Positions 1 through 13,785 of a stretch of 64,000 nt of DNA are shown here, piece by piece. Source of the stretch: Hofstenia miamia. Lineage: Eukaryota; Xenacoelomorpha; Acoela. The DNA is taken from the NCBI GenBank assembly GCA_004352715.1, contig SCFE01000002.1:4644954-4708953 (forward strand), given 5' to 3'. How positions within the stretch are numbered: the stretch's first letter is position 1; every line of letters begins with the position of its first letter. Below the pieces are notes generated by a model. It was given only the letters and a program-made list of their open reading frames with translations. It was not told where the DNA came from and searched no databases. Position numbers and translations under genes: made by a program.

Positions 1-2068
1 ACAGAGTCTTCGGCAATAAATTAATTATAGTATTTCCGTAAAGTTTTCCAAGGAGATTGAGTATACTCAAAACTAAATGATAATGTGAAAGGAATTAATT
101 TTTATTAGGAGCACTTCAAATAATTCTCAAATTCTTCACTTGAAAAAATTGACTGCCTCATACTTTTGAATAAATTGGAAATTTTTAAATTTTGAAAATA
201 TAAATTTTTTATATATGAGAAAAGTTTTTTAAAAAATTTAAATTTAAAAAAAACCCCTAGTTTTTAAATCAGTATGGGGGGGTTAAGACTTTCATAAAAT
301 TAAATCTTTTTTTTTGGGGAAATTTGGGCTTTAATTGTATTTATAAAAAAATTAAAGTAAAAAAATAAACCCTGAAAAAAATTTTTTTGTGATTTTTTAA
401 GAAAAACTGATAAAAAAAATGCATTTCATAAAGCGACTAAATTTATGAAAAAAGCAAAAAAAAAAAAAAATTCGTGAAATTTGAAAAAAATAAAGAAATG
501 CAAAATATAGTGGAAACAAGGAATTGCCTTAAATATGTTTATGATTTGGTTATTGATTATAAAAACTGTAATTACATAACTTTAAAATTTCTTTTGGAAT
601 TTTAAAATTCTTCTATTGCTAAGACTTTAATGATATTGCTTTAAAAGTCGAATTTTACGCATCGTTTAATTGGAATACTTTCGATTTAAAAAACTATTAT
701 TTCTGACAGGCATCATAATATGAATTACTCTTTTCGTTCTGGAAATATAAATTTGAATTTCAGATTTTGAAATGCACCAGTTGTTCACGAAACGACTCAA
801 GAACAGAAATATTAAATCATACAAGAATCACTAATTAAATTTTTAGCGAAATAATTGACGAGGTGCAATTCCAAACCTAAATAGCAACAAAGAAAATTTC
901 CCAAAAGAAATCTTTGATATCATTAACCTATCAGCATTTCTGTAATCTAATCACTTTATTCACGCATGATTTTTAAACTTACCAGCTGTGCAAATTTCTA
1001 ACCAGTTTTGTGTTCTAAATTACACAAATTAAAGAAATTGTAAGTATATAATCACAGTTGGTAGAAAGAGTTAATTGAAATTTAGAAGGCAATTTGCTGT
1101 AGCAATAGAGATGTAAGGTTTAAAGAATAATTTGATCGGTCTGTCTAAGACTTATATAAGGTTGGGTTGGGCTGGTGAAAAATGACCCGAATTCTATCTT
1201 GGATTATGCAAGCTTATGCCTATCGAAACACGAGAGCGTGCAATGAGTAGATTTTTAGTGTGTAAGCCAATTTAAACAATTTTAGAGCAAAGCTAGTTTT
1301 TAATATGTTAGGGTACTAAGAAGACTCCTCCAGTGATGACAAAATTTTAAGCAGGATGTTTATATCAACTAAGATTCCATGTTTTGCAGAATTTATGACG
1401 TTTGAAGAAAATGAATATCTTTATAAATGAGTGCCTAAATAATACTTAATAAACATTGACAAAATAGAAAATAAAATTTAACCTATAGTGCGCACACAGT
1501 AAATTGAAGTATAAAGCCCCAGGGCGTATGCACTCCACTTGAGAGTGTATAGCAATTTTGATATTTTTGTTTGCTTATAATGTATCAAAATATGATTAAG
1601 GACATAATTCTCAATCTTAATGATTAAGCCCCTCCAAAAACCTAGTGCACATATTTATAGATTTAACATTTAACCTCCCATATGCCACCCCAACCGTAAC
1701 TGAACATAGCCAGCAGAGGTATGAACGGTCTACTTTCACTTTAGAGACAATCAATACTCCATATTTGGATATGTTGCTGTAATTCAAATCAAAGTACTTT
1801 CGTGTTAATGGGTTAACGATTCAATTCGACAGGAAATACCTGTAATCAAAATTCAAAACCAGCTCTAGAATACTACTTTTTTGTTATTTACCATAAAAGT
1901 TTTGTTAATTTCTTAATTGTATATAATATAATATGTTATAGATTACTCATTAGCTGATAAATATATAGCACACTGCTTAGTTAGAATTTGTATTATTTTT
2001 TTGTAAATATCGATTGACACGGACAAATAATTATTGATAGTAAATAGCAGTCACATTATTTTATATAA
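1..2068. other. AT-rich DNA, no gene seen
   Basis: No coding signal is visible on either strand. The part from about 180 to 490 is a run of A and T homopolymers, with a G tract near 275-281, and has no other structure. Around 1518-1550 a short GC-richer phrase (agggcgtatgcactcc) resembles phrases near 40110 and 41180 and may be the eroded end of a mobile element. Confidence 0.6.
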
Positions 2069-2158
2069 TTGAAAATAATGCCATCTAGCGAACAAAATAA
2101 GGATAGAAATATATATTTTGAAAATTACTGTGCAATACAATTTCCTAGGGTTGCAATT

Positions 2159-2222
2159 GGGCCGGCCCGCTCCATTTCCGCGGCCGTGGGCCTACGTTAC
2201 GGACTGCGGGCCGTTCCGGGCC
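2159..2222. repeat. GC-rich island of reiterated GGGCC words
   Basis: This 64-bp segment is about three-quarters G+C (49 of 64 by hand count) inside DNA that is roughly 70% A+T. It opens with the perfect palindrome GGGCCGGCCC (2159-2168) and repeats GGGCC or GGCCC-type words several more times, with other GC words between. It has no open frame of interest. It looks like a diverged short-period repeat or the remnant of a repeat end. It is one of several islands in this window that each reiterate their own GC-rich word. Confidence 0.6.
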
Positions 2223-2225
2223 AAA

Positions 2226-5200
2226 CAAAAACAAACAAAAAAAAAGCTCAGAGGTTGTATTATTCAAATCAAATAGAAATTATTACAAAAAAATTACAAA
2301 TCCTCTTCTGCGTCAATTTCTTATTTTTTGAAAATTGATAAATTCAGTATTTGCCGAAACAAAAAATACTTAATGCAATTCTATAAAATTTTACTTATTA
2401 CATGCGCATTTCCATGTTCAAATACAAATATGTATATTTATTATGTATATTTATTATAATGAAAAGAGAATTTAATGAACTTTTGGTTCCTCAATTAAAA
2501 TGTTATAAATAACATATTTATCTCAGAAGACTGCATCTAAACTTGATATCCATGCGAATTTAAACTAACTAACATGAAGGGACAATAATTGCATCCCAAC
2601 AACACATTACAGCTCAAACAAAAAGAACATATTCAACAATCATTCACAGGAAGTAAATTTTGTCAAACTTAATATCAGTACTTGTACAAAGAAAGTTTCG
2701 GCAAATTGGAGTAAATGGCTTTAGATTAGATGAGGATTTTTATAAATGAAGACGAGCTGCAGAATTTAGTGTACGAAACGTAATATGTGGGGTACATTTT
2801 AAATATTTGTTCCCAATTGGGTAACATGTCTTAAGTATTATCAATGCTTCAAGAAAGTTTTTTTTAAAAAAGATAGGTTAAAGGAAATTGTAAAATAAGA
2901 CAATGCTTTCAAATACAGAAGATTAGAAAGTAAAATATGAAATACGAAAAATGACAAATTTCATCAAGATTACAGTATTTTAATCTATATATAAAATTTA
3001 CTGCCAAAATTTTACAACGAGAATAAATGTCTGAAAAAATATAAAATTAATAAAAAGGGCATCTTAAAAAGCACGTTTTTAAAAGATAAGCTTTTTTCTT
3101 ATTTTTTAAAAAATCACGGAAATAAGGATCGAGCCAAATGGATTCATATTTTGGAAATGCCATCGTCATAACTGATATAATTTTCATTTAGGCTCTAAAT
3201 TATTACAATTCAAATCAAAATAGAAAACAGTCAACAAATTACATATTACATGGATTAATAATAATGCAGATGTACTGAGAAGAAACCTATTGTAAAATTG
3301 ACTATTTAACTATGGATTTATTCAAACCAATACAGAGCAAGTTTTTAATAAATAATTATAAAAATATATAAAAGAAGATAAACATACTAATATCTTAAAA
3401 TATATTCAATTTAGCTTGAAAGCGCTTAAGTAATTCCTAATTACAAAACTTATAAAAAATGATATTAAATTAAATTTAATGTTTTATAATTTAAATATTT
3501 TTATGAAATAATAGAGCAATGCTTTGTAGATTACGTAGCACATTTAATTCACTTTTGCAAAAGTGCGATGACCACACTTCATCACTAGGTATTTGATATG
3601 GAAGTAAAGTAAAAATTAATTTACACAGACTTATGAATTTATCCATATCCGATATGTTTGATTTTCCGATATATAGGAATTTTCATCAGATTTAGATAAA
3701 GCCTTTTTATGAAAAGTACCTTTTACCCAATAATATCATTGAATAAACTTCGTTTCCAAAATATTGTGTATTTGTAAGATTTCCACTTGTTTGAGCAAAT
3801 GAACTCTTGATATTGTAGAGCTTCATTTGAGCCTGCGATAATTGTTGTTTTTAACGGTTGCATTTGATATTCCAAAAATATTTGTTAAATATTTTTAAAA
3901 AATTAAAACCTTAAAGTAAATTTTTTTAATCTCCTACATAATAAGTGTCAATTAATCTGATCTGACTGTCCAAAAGATTAACTGCACTGACGAAATATTT
4001 CCTGCAGTTACTTATATTCCTAATGTTCTTTGCCTACCCTATCTAGAATGTTTTTGCCAACCCCAATCTTGTGAAATAATTGGCGAACAACCAAACATAT
4101 TCAAAAGAGATAACAAAAAAACAGCACAAATATCCTAGATTTGAGAAAGGAGCTTGGAAAAACCATGGGAAGCGGTTTGTCTATGGTTCCTATAGTCAAA
4201 GTTATCGACAGTATCTTGATTTCAAAGTAGAGTGTTGGAAATTTTATTCATTACTGCTTCAAAAAAATCGTGGGACAGGAGCAGTACGATATCGCAACAA
4301 ATTTAATTTAATATTATATCATATTATATTATATTACATTATATTATATTATAGTATATTTGCCATCATATTTTATATTTGCTACGTAAATATGTATGAA
4401 ATAACTACATTCAGAATTAAAGTTCTCAATATATGCCACATTTTAGGAGGCTTAATATCATTACGCGATCAGTAATAGGTTCGGGACCAGCAAAACTCAT
4501 ACGAAATCTCCCGGACAAACGGGGACTGAAAAATTGAGCCAGTGCGGAACCCAGGCCTATATTTCAAATTACTATGTTTAACTTCAAAAATATCTTTTAC
4601 CTCATTATGAAGTGTTCATATGCAAAATTAACTAAAGAGGATCGTAATATACTTCAACCTGAATAGACCGTCATCATGGCTGATTTCAAGTAGTATTAAA
4701 AGTAGCAAAATTTAATTAATTGACTGCAATTAACCGTTCCTGACTTCGGTACTGACCAAATTTTTTAACGAATATAACTATACTTAACCCGGGTAAGGAT
4801 AAGAAAACACTTTAAATTAGAGACCATTACAAAGTTCATAAGTTAATTTTTAAATCAAACACTAAAACGTAAAAAACTGTATAACAATTTGAATTGTTGC
4901 TAGGAATATACGAATGTAACGTAACATTTAATATAAACATTTACCAAAAAAATGACATTTACAATAGGCTTTGTAATATCTGTTTACGGAGCGATGAATC
5001 TAATTAGGGAAAAATGTTAGAAGCTGAAGCCATATATCATAGAATTTTGTCTTAAAATATTCTATCCTACACTTTTTTTGAAGTGTGGAGATTTACAGAT
5101 TAAAATATAATGCCGGTTTTTTCTTCATTTAACTAACTATAAAGTAACAGATGAACTTTTTAGGCGTGTGACTTCTGATTTCAATGAGAATTTACACACT

Positions 5201-7891
5201 ACGATTAACATAGAAGAATAAAAATTCACTGCCTATATTAAATCAAACTGTCATTCTAAGCATAACAACACGTGTTACTTGTTAAAACCATAGGTACGAT
5301 GGCGTACTAACGGTGTAATTGCGGGTAGCATCATTTAACAATAACGTCGTTCGCTTTATAACTATGATAGATTTTAATTGTATATTTACTGACTTTCTTT
5401 TGGATGTCTTTTTCTGGTATTCCCAATAAAAAATAACACATAATACACACTTTTTGCAAAAGAAACATACAAAATTCAAATGAATACTAATTGAACTAAG
5501 TTGCTTCCGCATGATTAAAGAAATCTTCAAATTTAAGACATTAAGAAACGCATGCAAACGTGTCGGTAAGAAACAAACATCTTAGATTGATCAATGTGAA
5601 ACTTTACTTTTGCAGTTAAGGCAATTGAATATTTGGAGAAATCTATTTTAATTACTGGAAATATAAAAATTAATGAATAAATTCTAAAGGAAAATAAGGA
5701 ACAACTATGCGGTTGAAGGTATCTATACTTAGAATACATTTATCTAGTAACCTCCCGCGAAGGACAAACAAATATTAAGTAAGCAGAGCGAAATTAGAAA
5801 ATAGAGTATTTGCCTGTAACTCCGAAAATATCACCCTGAAGGCAAATATTGTTTCAGTTGAAATAAAACTAGATCAGTAAAATAAACTTGGAATGTTTCC
5901 GCGCGCTGCTTAGCGCAATAAGCAAATTTGTTCCGAGAAAAGTCATGCACAAATTTACAGCAAGGTTATTTTCAACTTTCATTTTTTAAAAAATGACTAA
6001 AAATCTCAAATTGAATGAGAGGTTGAACCTTACTAAAGTAGACGAATTTCTAAACTATAGAATCATTTAAAAAAAATTCCTTTTCACTTATTTTCAATTA
6101 ATAATTTTATATAGTAGTATTTGCATTAGGTATTGCACTTAAGTGTTTATGGTGATTACTTCTATTGAAATAAACAGAACAAAGCTGATGCCGCCAAATA
6201 TAGTATAAAAAATTCCAAAACTAGGTATTAGATCAAGTATCTATGCAGAATTCAAAGCCTTAAAAATGTGTTTATTGCTTTTCAAGATCCATTGCTATGT
6301 AAAATTGAAAATATGCAGCAACTATAATGTTCATAGGGTTATTTTAAGAAATTGATATGGGTCGCAAGTTTAGGTCCGAGCGTAAGTACTTCAAATTTAA
6401 AAAAATAAAAATATCGGCATATTAAAAAAACTTGAAAATTGCATAGAAAAATGAAAAAATATTCGAGCCTAAGAACTGTTGAATTGCCTAATCAGGTAAT
6501 GAAATGCTATGTGATTATAATTTCAATGTTATCCATTGTTGAGCAATTTCTTAATCAATTACGTTGCAAATTAATCAAATTACATGGTAGCAAACTACGG
6601 CATTGAAATGACCGTAGTCAATCAAGGCTTCGTTTATGTAATATCTAAGGTGTAAAACAAATAAAATAAATATTATTTCAAATTGAAAACTATTATTTGA
6701 ATCGAAGCTTGAGCGACTTTTGGTTATTAGAATATTAAAAGAACGTTTCTACAACAGAAAGTCAATCTTCGAATAGACCTGCTTTTAGATGAGGTCGATT
6801 TGTATTCCTTAAAAGTTAAGCAAGTTTCAAAAAATCTCAGTCATTGTATGCATATGTCGTTCAATTTGAGAAACTTAAAATGAAAAAGTATTGACATTGG
6901 ATTGTAAAATAGTTTAAAAATTTTGCGAGGTGTCATTTGAAATAATGCCCTAAATTCCCTTTCTACAACGAAGTATTAAATGTTACATTTCTGATTGTCG
7001 AGTACAACGGTTGTTACATGCAGTTTGTATATATTAACCATAAGTCGAAGTTAACTTAAATTTCGTTTCAAAATATCAAAGTTGGTAGAAATTATGTTGC
7101 AAAAGTTTCTCTAATATTTCATAATGGTCACTCATTCTACAGTGGAACATAACAACCCTAAACTATCCATTGTATCTTAAAAGTATCAAATCGTTTGTCC
7201 ACATTTTTAAACATTTTTTCCATTTCTTTTAGGAAATTGTTAGTCCTGGAATTTGGACACATGTGGTTAAGTGTTATGATGGAAATTTGTCATAAAAATT
7301 ATTCAAGTATTTGAAGTAAATTAAAATATTAACTCTTTCTCAATGTAAATTCTGATCTTTGCGAAAACATTCAAATTCTTCCCATACCTAGTGTTCAGAT
7401 AATAATGCGGTCTAAAGCCCAGGGCGGCAACAACTAACCGGAACGGCTTTACTTTCTGTTAATAGACCACCCAAGTTCCGTCCAAGTGGAGCTTTCAAAT
7501 TTGAGATGTTTCTATTATTTAGTGAGTTACGAATGTTTAGAATTTATTAATAGGAAGCATCAAAAATTTTAAAAATGCCTGGGTTGCTTAGGGTTAACAA
7601 TTTTATTTGGAATGAACTAAATAGCATATTACCCCTCTAATTGGCACACTTTTTTAAAGCCGTAGTTATCATAGATCTTTAATAATAGACTTTGGAAAGT
7701 TTTATCATCTCTCCATATTGAAAAATTATTCCTCAGAAGTTCCTAGAGCTTTGGCATGTCATATAATGTGCTAGAATATTAAATCTTAGGATAAAGTATG
7801 GAATGTTCCATCTCTCATGTCAAAGCGAAACTAACTATCCAAAAATCTTTAGTCTCAGCTTATCGGAAGTGGGAAAACAGGGATTTGTTAT

Positions 7892-7893
<2 letters not shown>
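2226..7893. other. AT-rich DNA, no recognised gene
   Basis: Both strands carry many stops and only short chance frames. The longest frame, plus strand 4080-4475, ends in a low-complexity ATATT run at 4310-4350 that encodes hydrophobic filler. Its first 80 codons match nothing I recognise. No transposase motif, splice-flanked exon or RNA gene could be supported here. Confidence 0.5.

Positions 7894-7931
<38 letters not shown>
7894..7931. repeat. (TA)n microsatellite
   Basis: About 19 uninterrupted TA units. It ends 22 bp before the first copy of the 998-bp tandem duplication. Confidence 0.95.
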
Positions 7932-7933
<2 letters not shown>

Positions 7934-7953
7934 CCTTATACCTAGTCCTACTT

Positions 7954-8951
7954 CCAGGCCTTTTGTACTTTGCTGCAATGTTACGCATAAAAATATAATC
8001 ATAAAAAAGATAAAAACAATGCGAAAAACGATAAATTAAGGGGCAATTTACTGAAATTTATTATAACCTAAAAATGTCAGTCAGAAATACGGTTGGAGAA
8101 ATCTGTAATAGAAATTATAAAAGCGACTTAAGCAAGAGGAGGAAAACCTAAATTAACGTCTGCATACAGGTCATTTTCACACTTACAAATGTACATCAAT
8201 ATTTACAATCAATACCCAACGTATCTTATGCCTTCGGTTTATCAAAATTCGAAAGCATATGATACGCAAATGATTTCAAATTGGACTCGGAAGCAAGCCA
8301 TCAATCAAAATAGAGATAAAGAGCAAAGATTTAAACAAACAAAATATGCATTGAACAATCAAATAAATGATGCTAATAAAATAAAAATAGTTTCAATGTT
8401 TGTAAATATGCTACAATTTACTTGAAAATGGTGATTCGTGAACTGAACGTGAAGGGAATTCAAATGTAGCAAAATTAATTGAAAATCAGGAAGTAATAAT
8501 AACAATGTACAACACAATTTAATGAATATTTTTCAAGAAAAAAATTATATTATTCTGTATCAATATTTCTGTGCTGAAACCGAATATGAAGCTAGTTTGA
8601 ACATCTAATGAACAATTTTTTAAAACTGCAAACCTAAATGATGAATTTATTAATATGATCTATGACATATCTATCATTCCATTTTCCTATTGCACTCAGT
8701 AAGACCATAATCATATCACGTATTCTTCATAAACACTTGCATATTACAATTTCAAGGGCACCTTAAGTCTTGCCCACTGGACGTGGCCCATAGCAACCAT
8801 ATTATGAAACCAATGATTTCAACCAAATTTGGTATGAATAATATTCTCTATATTTTAAAGTCTATGGGCACTAGTGGCTGCCTTGGTCGACAACAAAAAT
8901 GTTTATAGCTTGTAGTGATACGGATATGAGTGTGGATACGAAAAAGAACGA
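7954..8951 (+). repeat. 998-bp tandem duplication, copy 1
   Basis: The segment starts at ccaggccttttgtac and is repeated directly at an offset of exactly 998 bp. By eye the two copies are identical along their length, and equal length excludes net indels. The copy contains a 78-codon frame (8189-8425) of low-complexity N/Q/K/Y-rich sequence that I do not consider a gene. No terminal inverted repeats, poly-A or target-site duplication mark it as a mobile element. Confidence 0.95.
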
Positions 8952-9949
8952 CCAGGCCTTTTGTACTTTGCTGCAATGTTACGCATAAAAATATAATCAT
9001 AAAAAAGATAAAAACAATGCGAAAAACGATAAATTAAGGGGCAATTTACTGAAATTTATTATAACCTAAAAATGTCAGTCAGAAATACGGTTGGAGAAAT
9101 CTGTAATAGAAATTATAAAAGCGACTTAAGCAAGAGGAGGAAAACCTAAATTAACGTCTGCATACAGGTCATTTTCACACTTACAAATGTACATCAATAT
9201 TTACAATCAATACCCAACGTATCTTATGCCTTCGGTTTATCAAAATTCGAAAGCATATGATACGCAAATGATTTCAAATTGGACTCGGAAGCAAGCCATC
9301 AATCAAAATAGAGATAAAGAGCAAAGATTTAAACAAACAAAATATGCATTGAACAATCAAATAAATGATGCTAATAAAATAAAAATAGTTTCAATGTTTG
9401 TAAATATGCTACAATTTACTTGAAAATGGTGATTCGTGAACTGAACGTGAAGGGAATTCAAATGTAGCAAAATTAATTGAAAATCAGGAAGTAATAATAA
9501 CAATGTACAACACAATTTAATGAATATTTTTCAAGAAAAAAATTATATTATTCTGTATCAATATTTCTGTGCTGAAACCGAATATGAAGCTAGTTTGAAC
9601 ATCTAATGAACAATTTTTTAAAACTGCAAACCTAAATGATGAATTTATTAATATGATCTATGACATATCTATCATTCCATTTTCCTATTGCACTCAGTAA
9701 GACCATAATCATATCACGTATTCTTCATAAACACTTGCATATTACAATTTCAAGGGCACCTTAAGTCTTGCCCACTGGACGTGGCCCATAGCAACCATAT
9801 TATGAAACCAATGATTTCAACCAAATTTGGTATGAATAATATTCTCTATATTTTAAAGTCTATGGGCACTAGTGGCTGCCTTGGTCGACAACAAAAATGT
9901 TTATAGCTTGTAGTGATACGGATATGAGTGTGGATACGAAAAAGAACGA
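8952..9949 (+). repeat. 998-bp tandem duplication, copy 2
   Basis: Directly abuts copy 1. The junction reads gaacga then ccaggcc, with no visible microhomology between the left flank (ctactt) and the end of the unit (gaacga). After 9949 the sequence continues as unique DNA (tgaagtac). Complete identity means either a very recent duplication or two haplotypes or contig ends placed in series by the assembler. Confidence 0.95.
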
Positions 9950-12900
9950 TGAAGTACACATTAAACGGATTTTGACTCATATATGCCCATTGTAATCCAT
10001 TGTGAACATCAACAAAAGCCGAAAAAACTATGACCTATTTCTTTGCACTTTGTATGATAAAAAAGGATTTAAAAATTAAGACATCCTGAAAAACAAAATA
10101 AATTGTCGAAACACTGTTATCATAAGTCAAAATTGAAGAAAGTAAATTGAAGAACAAGAGTAAAACTGAATTCCATTATTTCATATGGCATGAATAAGAC
10201 CTGTAAACGAAAAACGCAAAATGGAACTATTTACACCTTCATTTCATTCTATGATTTGAAAATTTAACTTCTTGAGTCGAAGTCCATCAATTCTCAGCGC
10301 ACATGAACAGCATTGGTTTACCTTTATAGTGTTACTCCACTCTACTATTGTGGAAGAAGCTGAAACCAACAGGGAAACATTTTTAAATTATACATTGGGT
10401 TAGACAAAACAAAAAATAAAGTAACTAGTACTTTGGGCCATCATTTTTCACATTTTGAGAAGTTTATAGCAATGAAAATCATCTCTGAAATAGGAAAAAT
10501 GTGATTCTACAAAACGTAATTTTGCGGGAAAATCTGCACGTTTGAAACAAAAAATAATTTCTGATTCGTTTTTTCCATGTAATTGTAGACTAAAATCATA
10601 TAAAAATCCTTCTTGAAAAAAATATAATAACTTGATAATTGTATTGTAGTTTGGGTCTTCCGACTGTACATTTTATATAATTCTCAGGCCACAATGTACT
10701 CAAAGCGTCCGAAACATGTAAAGAATGGGAGAGGGAGTCAACGAGGTTTCAAAATTTTCAATATAACACCAGATTTCGTATCTAATTTGCTTCCAAAAAT
10801 CAAAAAGATTGCGCTTCTAAGATAGATAACACCTAGAGTTTTTCTAGAGGACAGCACTTGCGAATGTCAAAAGGTCACTGTCCAAAATTACTTAAAAAGC
10901 CCAGATGGGGCGATGCAAATGCGGGCTAGTTTATGGTTAATCTATCCATTAAGTATTCCACAAGAGCCATTTATGATAGTTTTTAGCAACTCTTGCGATA
11001 TGCAGGAGGTTATTTTATTAATTTATTAAAAATGTTGGAATAAATTATTTTATATAACACTACATTTATCGAAGTTGAAATTACATCATTTCCTGCTCGA
11101 ATTTCTGAAACAATTTGTTGAATTTACCACAAGGATTCAGTGACGTTGTTCATGGACTTTACCTTGACTGCTTTCTTCAACTCAACAAATAGATAACTTG
11201 GGTGGGTTTTTTTTGGAAATATTGATTCACTTGGAAAGCAAACCATTACTTGTTACTTAGCCAATTTCCACCAATTGTATTACATCTGACACAAGAATGC
11301 TGATTTCAAACACAAAAAATCGCAAAAAGTCAACTTAAGCTATCAGAGTCGAAATTGTATTATGCAGGTGATATCAGTATCTGACTGGGAAATTTTGAAG
11401 AAATATTTCAGTTTCAACATTTCAGTCTGATTATCTCCTAAATGTTCAGTAATTGGTGCTTTGAATCTTGTATCTGTAATGCAATTCAATCACAACACAA
11501 GAATGATTTTAAACCCAAAGGCGACAGAATTTTTGAAAAATGCATTTTGAATAAGTCACGTGAGAAATTTATCAACAACCAGATGTTCATTCAGAGCATT
11601 TAGGGGTTAAATTAATTTTTTACAACAGTTTTTACAATGTAGCAATTAGATCCCACTTGCCATCATGTGATGATTTAGAAACCAAAATTTTAAGTGTCAT
11701 AGAAATTCATTCTTAACATTGTAAATGATGTATTTCGACAAACTTCTTATAAATTAAAATCTTTTACGATTTGATTTACGTAATATTTCTTGCATTTAGT
11801 GTTTATATTTTGCCCATTACAATGAATTAATTCAGGGTTGCTTTTAAAAAAAATTTCAAACAAAATTCGTCTAGAATTGATTGATTTTGACGCATGGGTC
11901 AATCGTTCAATTCTGTGCATAGTGTTGGTGTTGGTCAAAATAGCTTAGCAGATTCTCGCTATGCTCTTATTGGTCAAGAATAAACAGAGGTATTAAGATC
12001 ACAGACTTTTCAACTTTCACATGTTGATATAGTGGCTGCATTTCTAAAGAAGTTTACAGTAAGAAAAAATAAGCATAAATTTATAATGAACATCGCAACT
12101 ACAAATAACGAACTCATACCATAAAGTACTTCAAGAGAAATCAAAGCGAGAGTACATTTTTATTGAAGAAAGCACTCAATATCGATTAGTTTCTATTAAA
12201 AAAATTCTTATGAAAATTTAAAATACTAAGTGAATTTAATTTTCCTAAAATTTTTTCGTTTTAATTATGTAATATTAGTAATTGAATGAATTTTGGTAAT
12301 ACTACATCGTTTCATTTTATCTACGCCATTGTTGTATGCAAAATAGAATCTTTATTACTAAGAAGGATTAAAACACCATTTAAATTGTTTGTAAACAAAG
12401 ATTATTACTAAAACGTTAAAAGCCTCAGATGTTAGCAATGTATTTCTATAAATCTAGTGCTATTTTCATTTATCCAAGAAAAATACTTTTCCTGATATAT
12501 TGAAAATATCAGCTATAACTTTCCAGATAAGAACAATGATTTTCTAGGTCATAAAACGATTTTTTTAAATATCCAATTGTAGATTTTTTGAAAAATGTGG
12601 CATAACTAAACTAAGTATTCTAGATGGTTAAAATTTTCTTAACAAAATTTGAATTCCACCAAGGTTATGAAGTAAGTGAAGCCATTAATTCAATAATTCA
12701 ATGATTGGTCAATAAAGTAAGAATGTGATAGCAATGAATAACTGAAAATATCTTGCTTTTAGTCAAACATTTTCTTAATGCTCTGGGACCCATAATGTCA
12801 TTTAGAAAACAATGGCTGACTTCATGTTATGTGAATAAAATGATACTCTATAAATATAAATATCAAAACCTGTGTGAATTTTAAGTGGAATGAATTATGT

Positions 12901-13392
12901 GATGAGGTTGTAAATATTCAATTGAATCTGCAAGTATGCTGCTATGCTAATATTAAATATACATAAGTATATTAGAAGTAACATAAAAAATATAATTGAA
13001 GCCTATTGCAATGACAAAATGTATATTCATTGTATTTTATAACATATATTTAAATGCTTGTTTGTGCAATTCTTTCTGCACAACTCATAACAGGTGCGAT
13101 CTCGCAATTTTATAGGAAAATGATTATAGGGAAAAACCGTGCGAATATACATATTCTATAGGTCAGCTCAAGTTTTTTTGAATTTGATACATGGACATTT
13201 CAAATAACATGCTATTGGAACGTCCATGATTGGATCATATATATTAGATGGGATTGCATATTTTACAGTATTAATATAAATAAGAATAGACGAATTTTAT
13301 ATTTTTACCCGCTTGGATGGAAATTCCTCTCTCTAGGCATAGGAGTCTAGATCAAATACTGTCGAAACCCAGTGATCAATACAAACACAGAG
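9950..13392. other. AT-rich DNA, no recognised gene
   Basis: No gene, RNA or complete mobile element could be supported. On the minus strand at about 11090-11200 a frame includes the words VELKKAV and IVSEIRAG, faintly like the C-terminal tail of Tc1/mariner transposases. It is too short and lacks catalytic motifs, so it is not called. Confidence 0.5.

Positions 13393-13441
<49 letters not shown>
13393..13441. repeat. Compound (CA)n(TA)n microsatellite
   Basis: An (AC)n run passes directly into a (TA)n run of about 16 units. There are no gaps in it. Confidence 0.95.
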
Positions 13442-13444
<3 letters not shown>

Positions 13445-13529
13445 CTAAATAAAAATTACGTATTTAGTGTCAATTTTAAATGTAATATACAGAAATTTTT
13501 TTTCCCTTATACTTATTCAAAATTTTGTA

Positions 13530-13752
13530 TATATATATATGTATACATAGGCAACAGGGCCATTTCAACAAATATNNNNNNNNNNNNNNNNNNNNNNNNN
13601 NNNNNNNNNNNNNNNNNNNNNNNNNNNNNNNNNNNNNNNNNNNNNNNNNNNNNNNNNNNNNNNNNNNNNNNNNNNNNNNNNNNNNNNNNNNNNNNNNNNN
13701 NNNNNNNNNNNNNNNNNNNNNNNNNNNNNNNNNNNNNNNNNNNNNNNNNNNN

Positions 13753-13783
<31 letters not shown>
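13530..13783. repeat. (TA)n tract containing a 177-base assembly gap
   Basis: Short TA-rich stretches lead into 177 Ns (13576-13752), followed by about 15 more AT units. Open frames drawn across this gap are artefacts of the Ns and of the repeating IY codons. Confidence 0.95.

Positions 13784-13785
<2 letters not shown>

Noticed and set aside
4080-4475. 131-codon plus-strand frame as a gene
   Set aside because: The second half translates an ATATT-rich low-complexity run and the first half matches no family. A vague likeness to a transposase DNA-binding region was too weak to call.
8189-9423. Identical 78-codon frames at 8189-8425 and 9187-9423 as a duplicated gene
   Set aside because: They are identical only because the whole 998-bp unit is duplicated. 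The peptide is low-complexity with no motif, promoter or splice support.
11090-11200. Minus-strand peptide resembling a mariner transposase C-terminus
   Set aside because: Only two short words are similar, with stops between and no catalytic motifs or TIRs.
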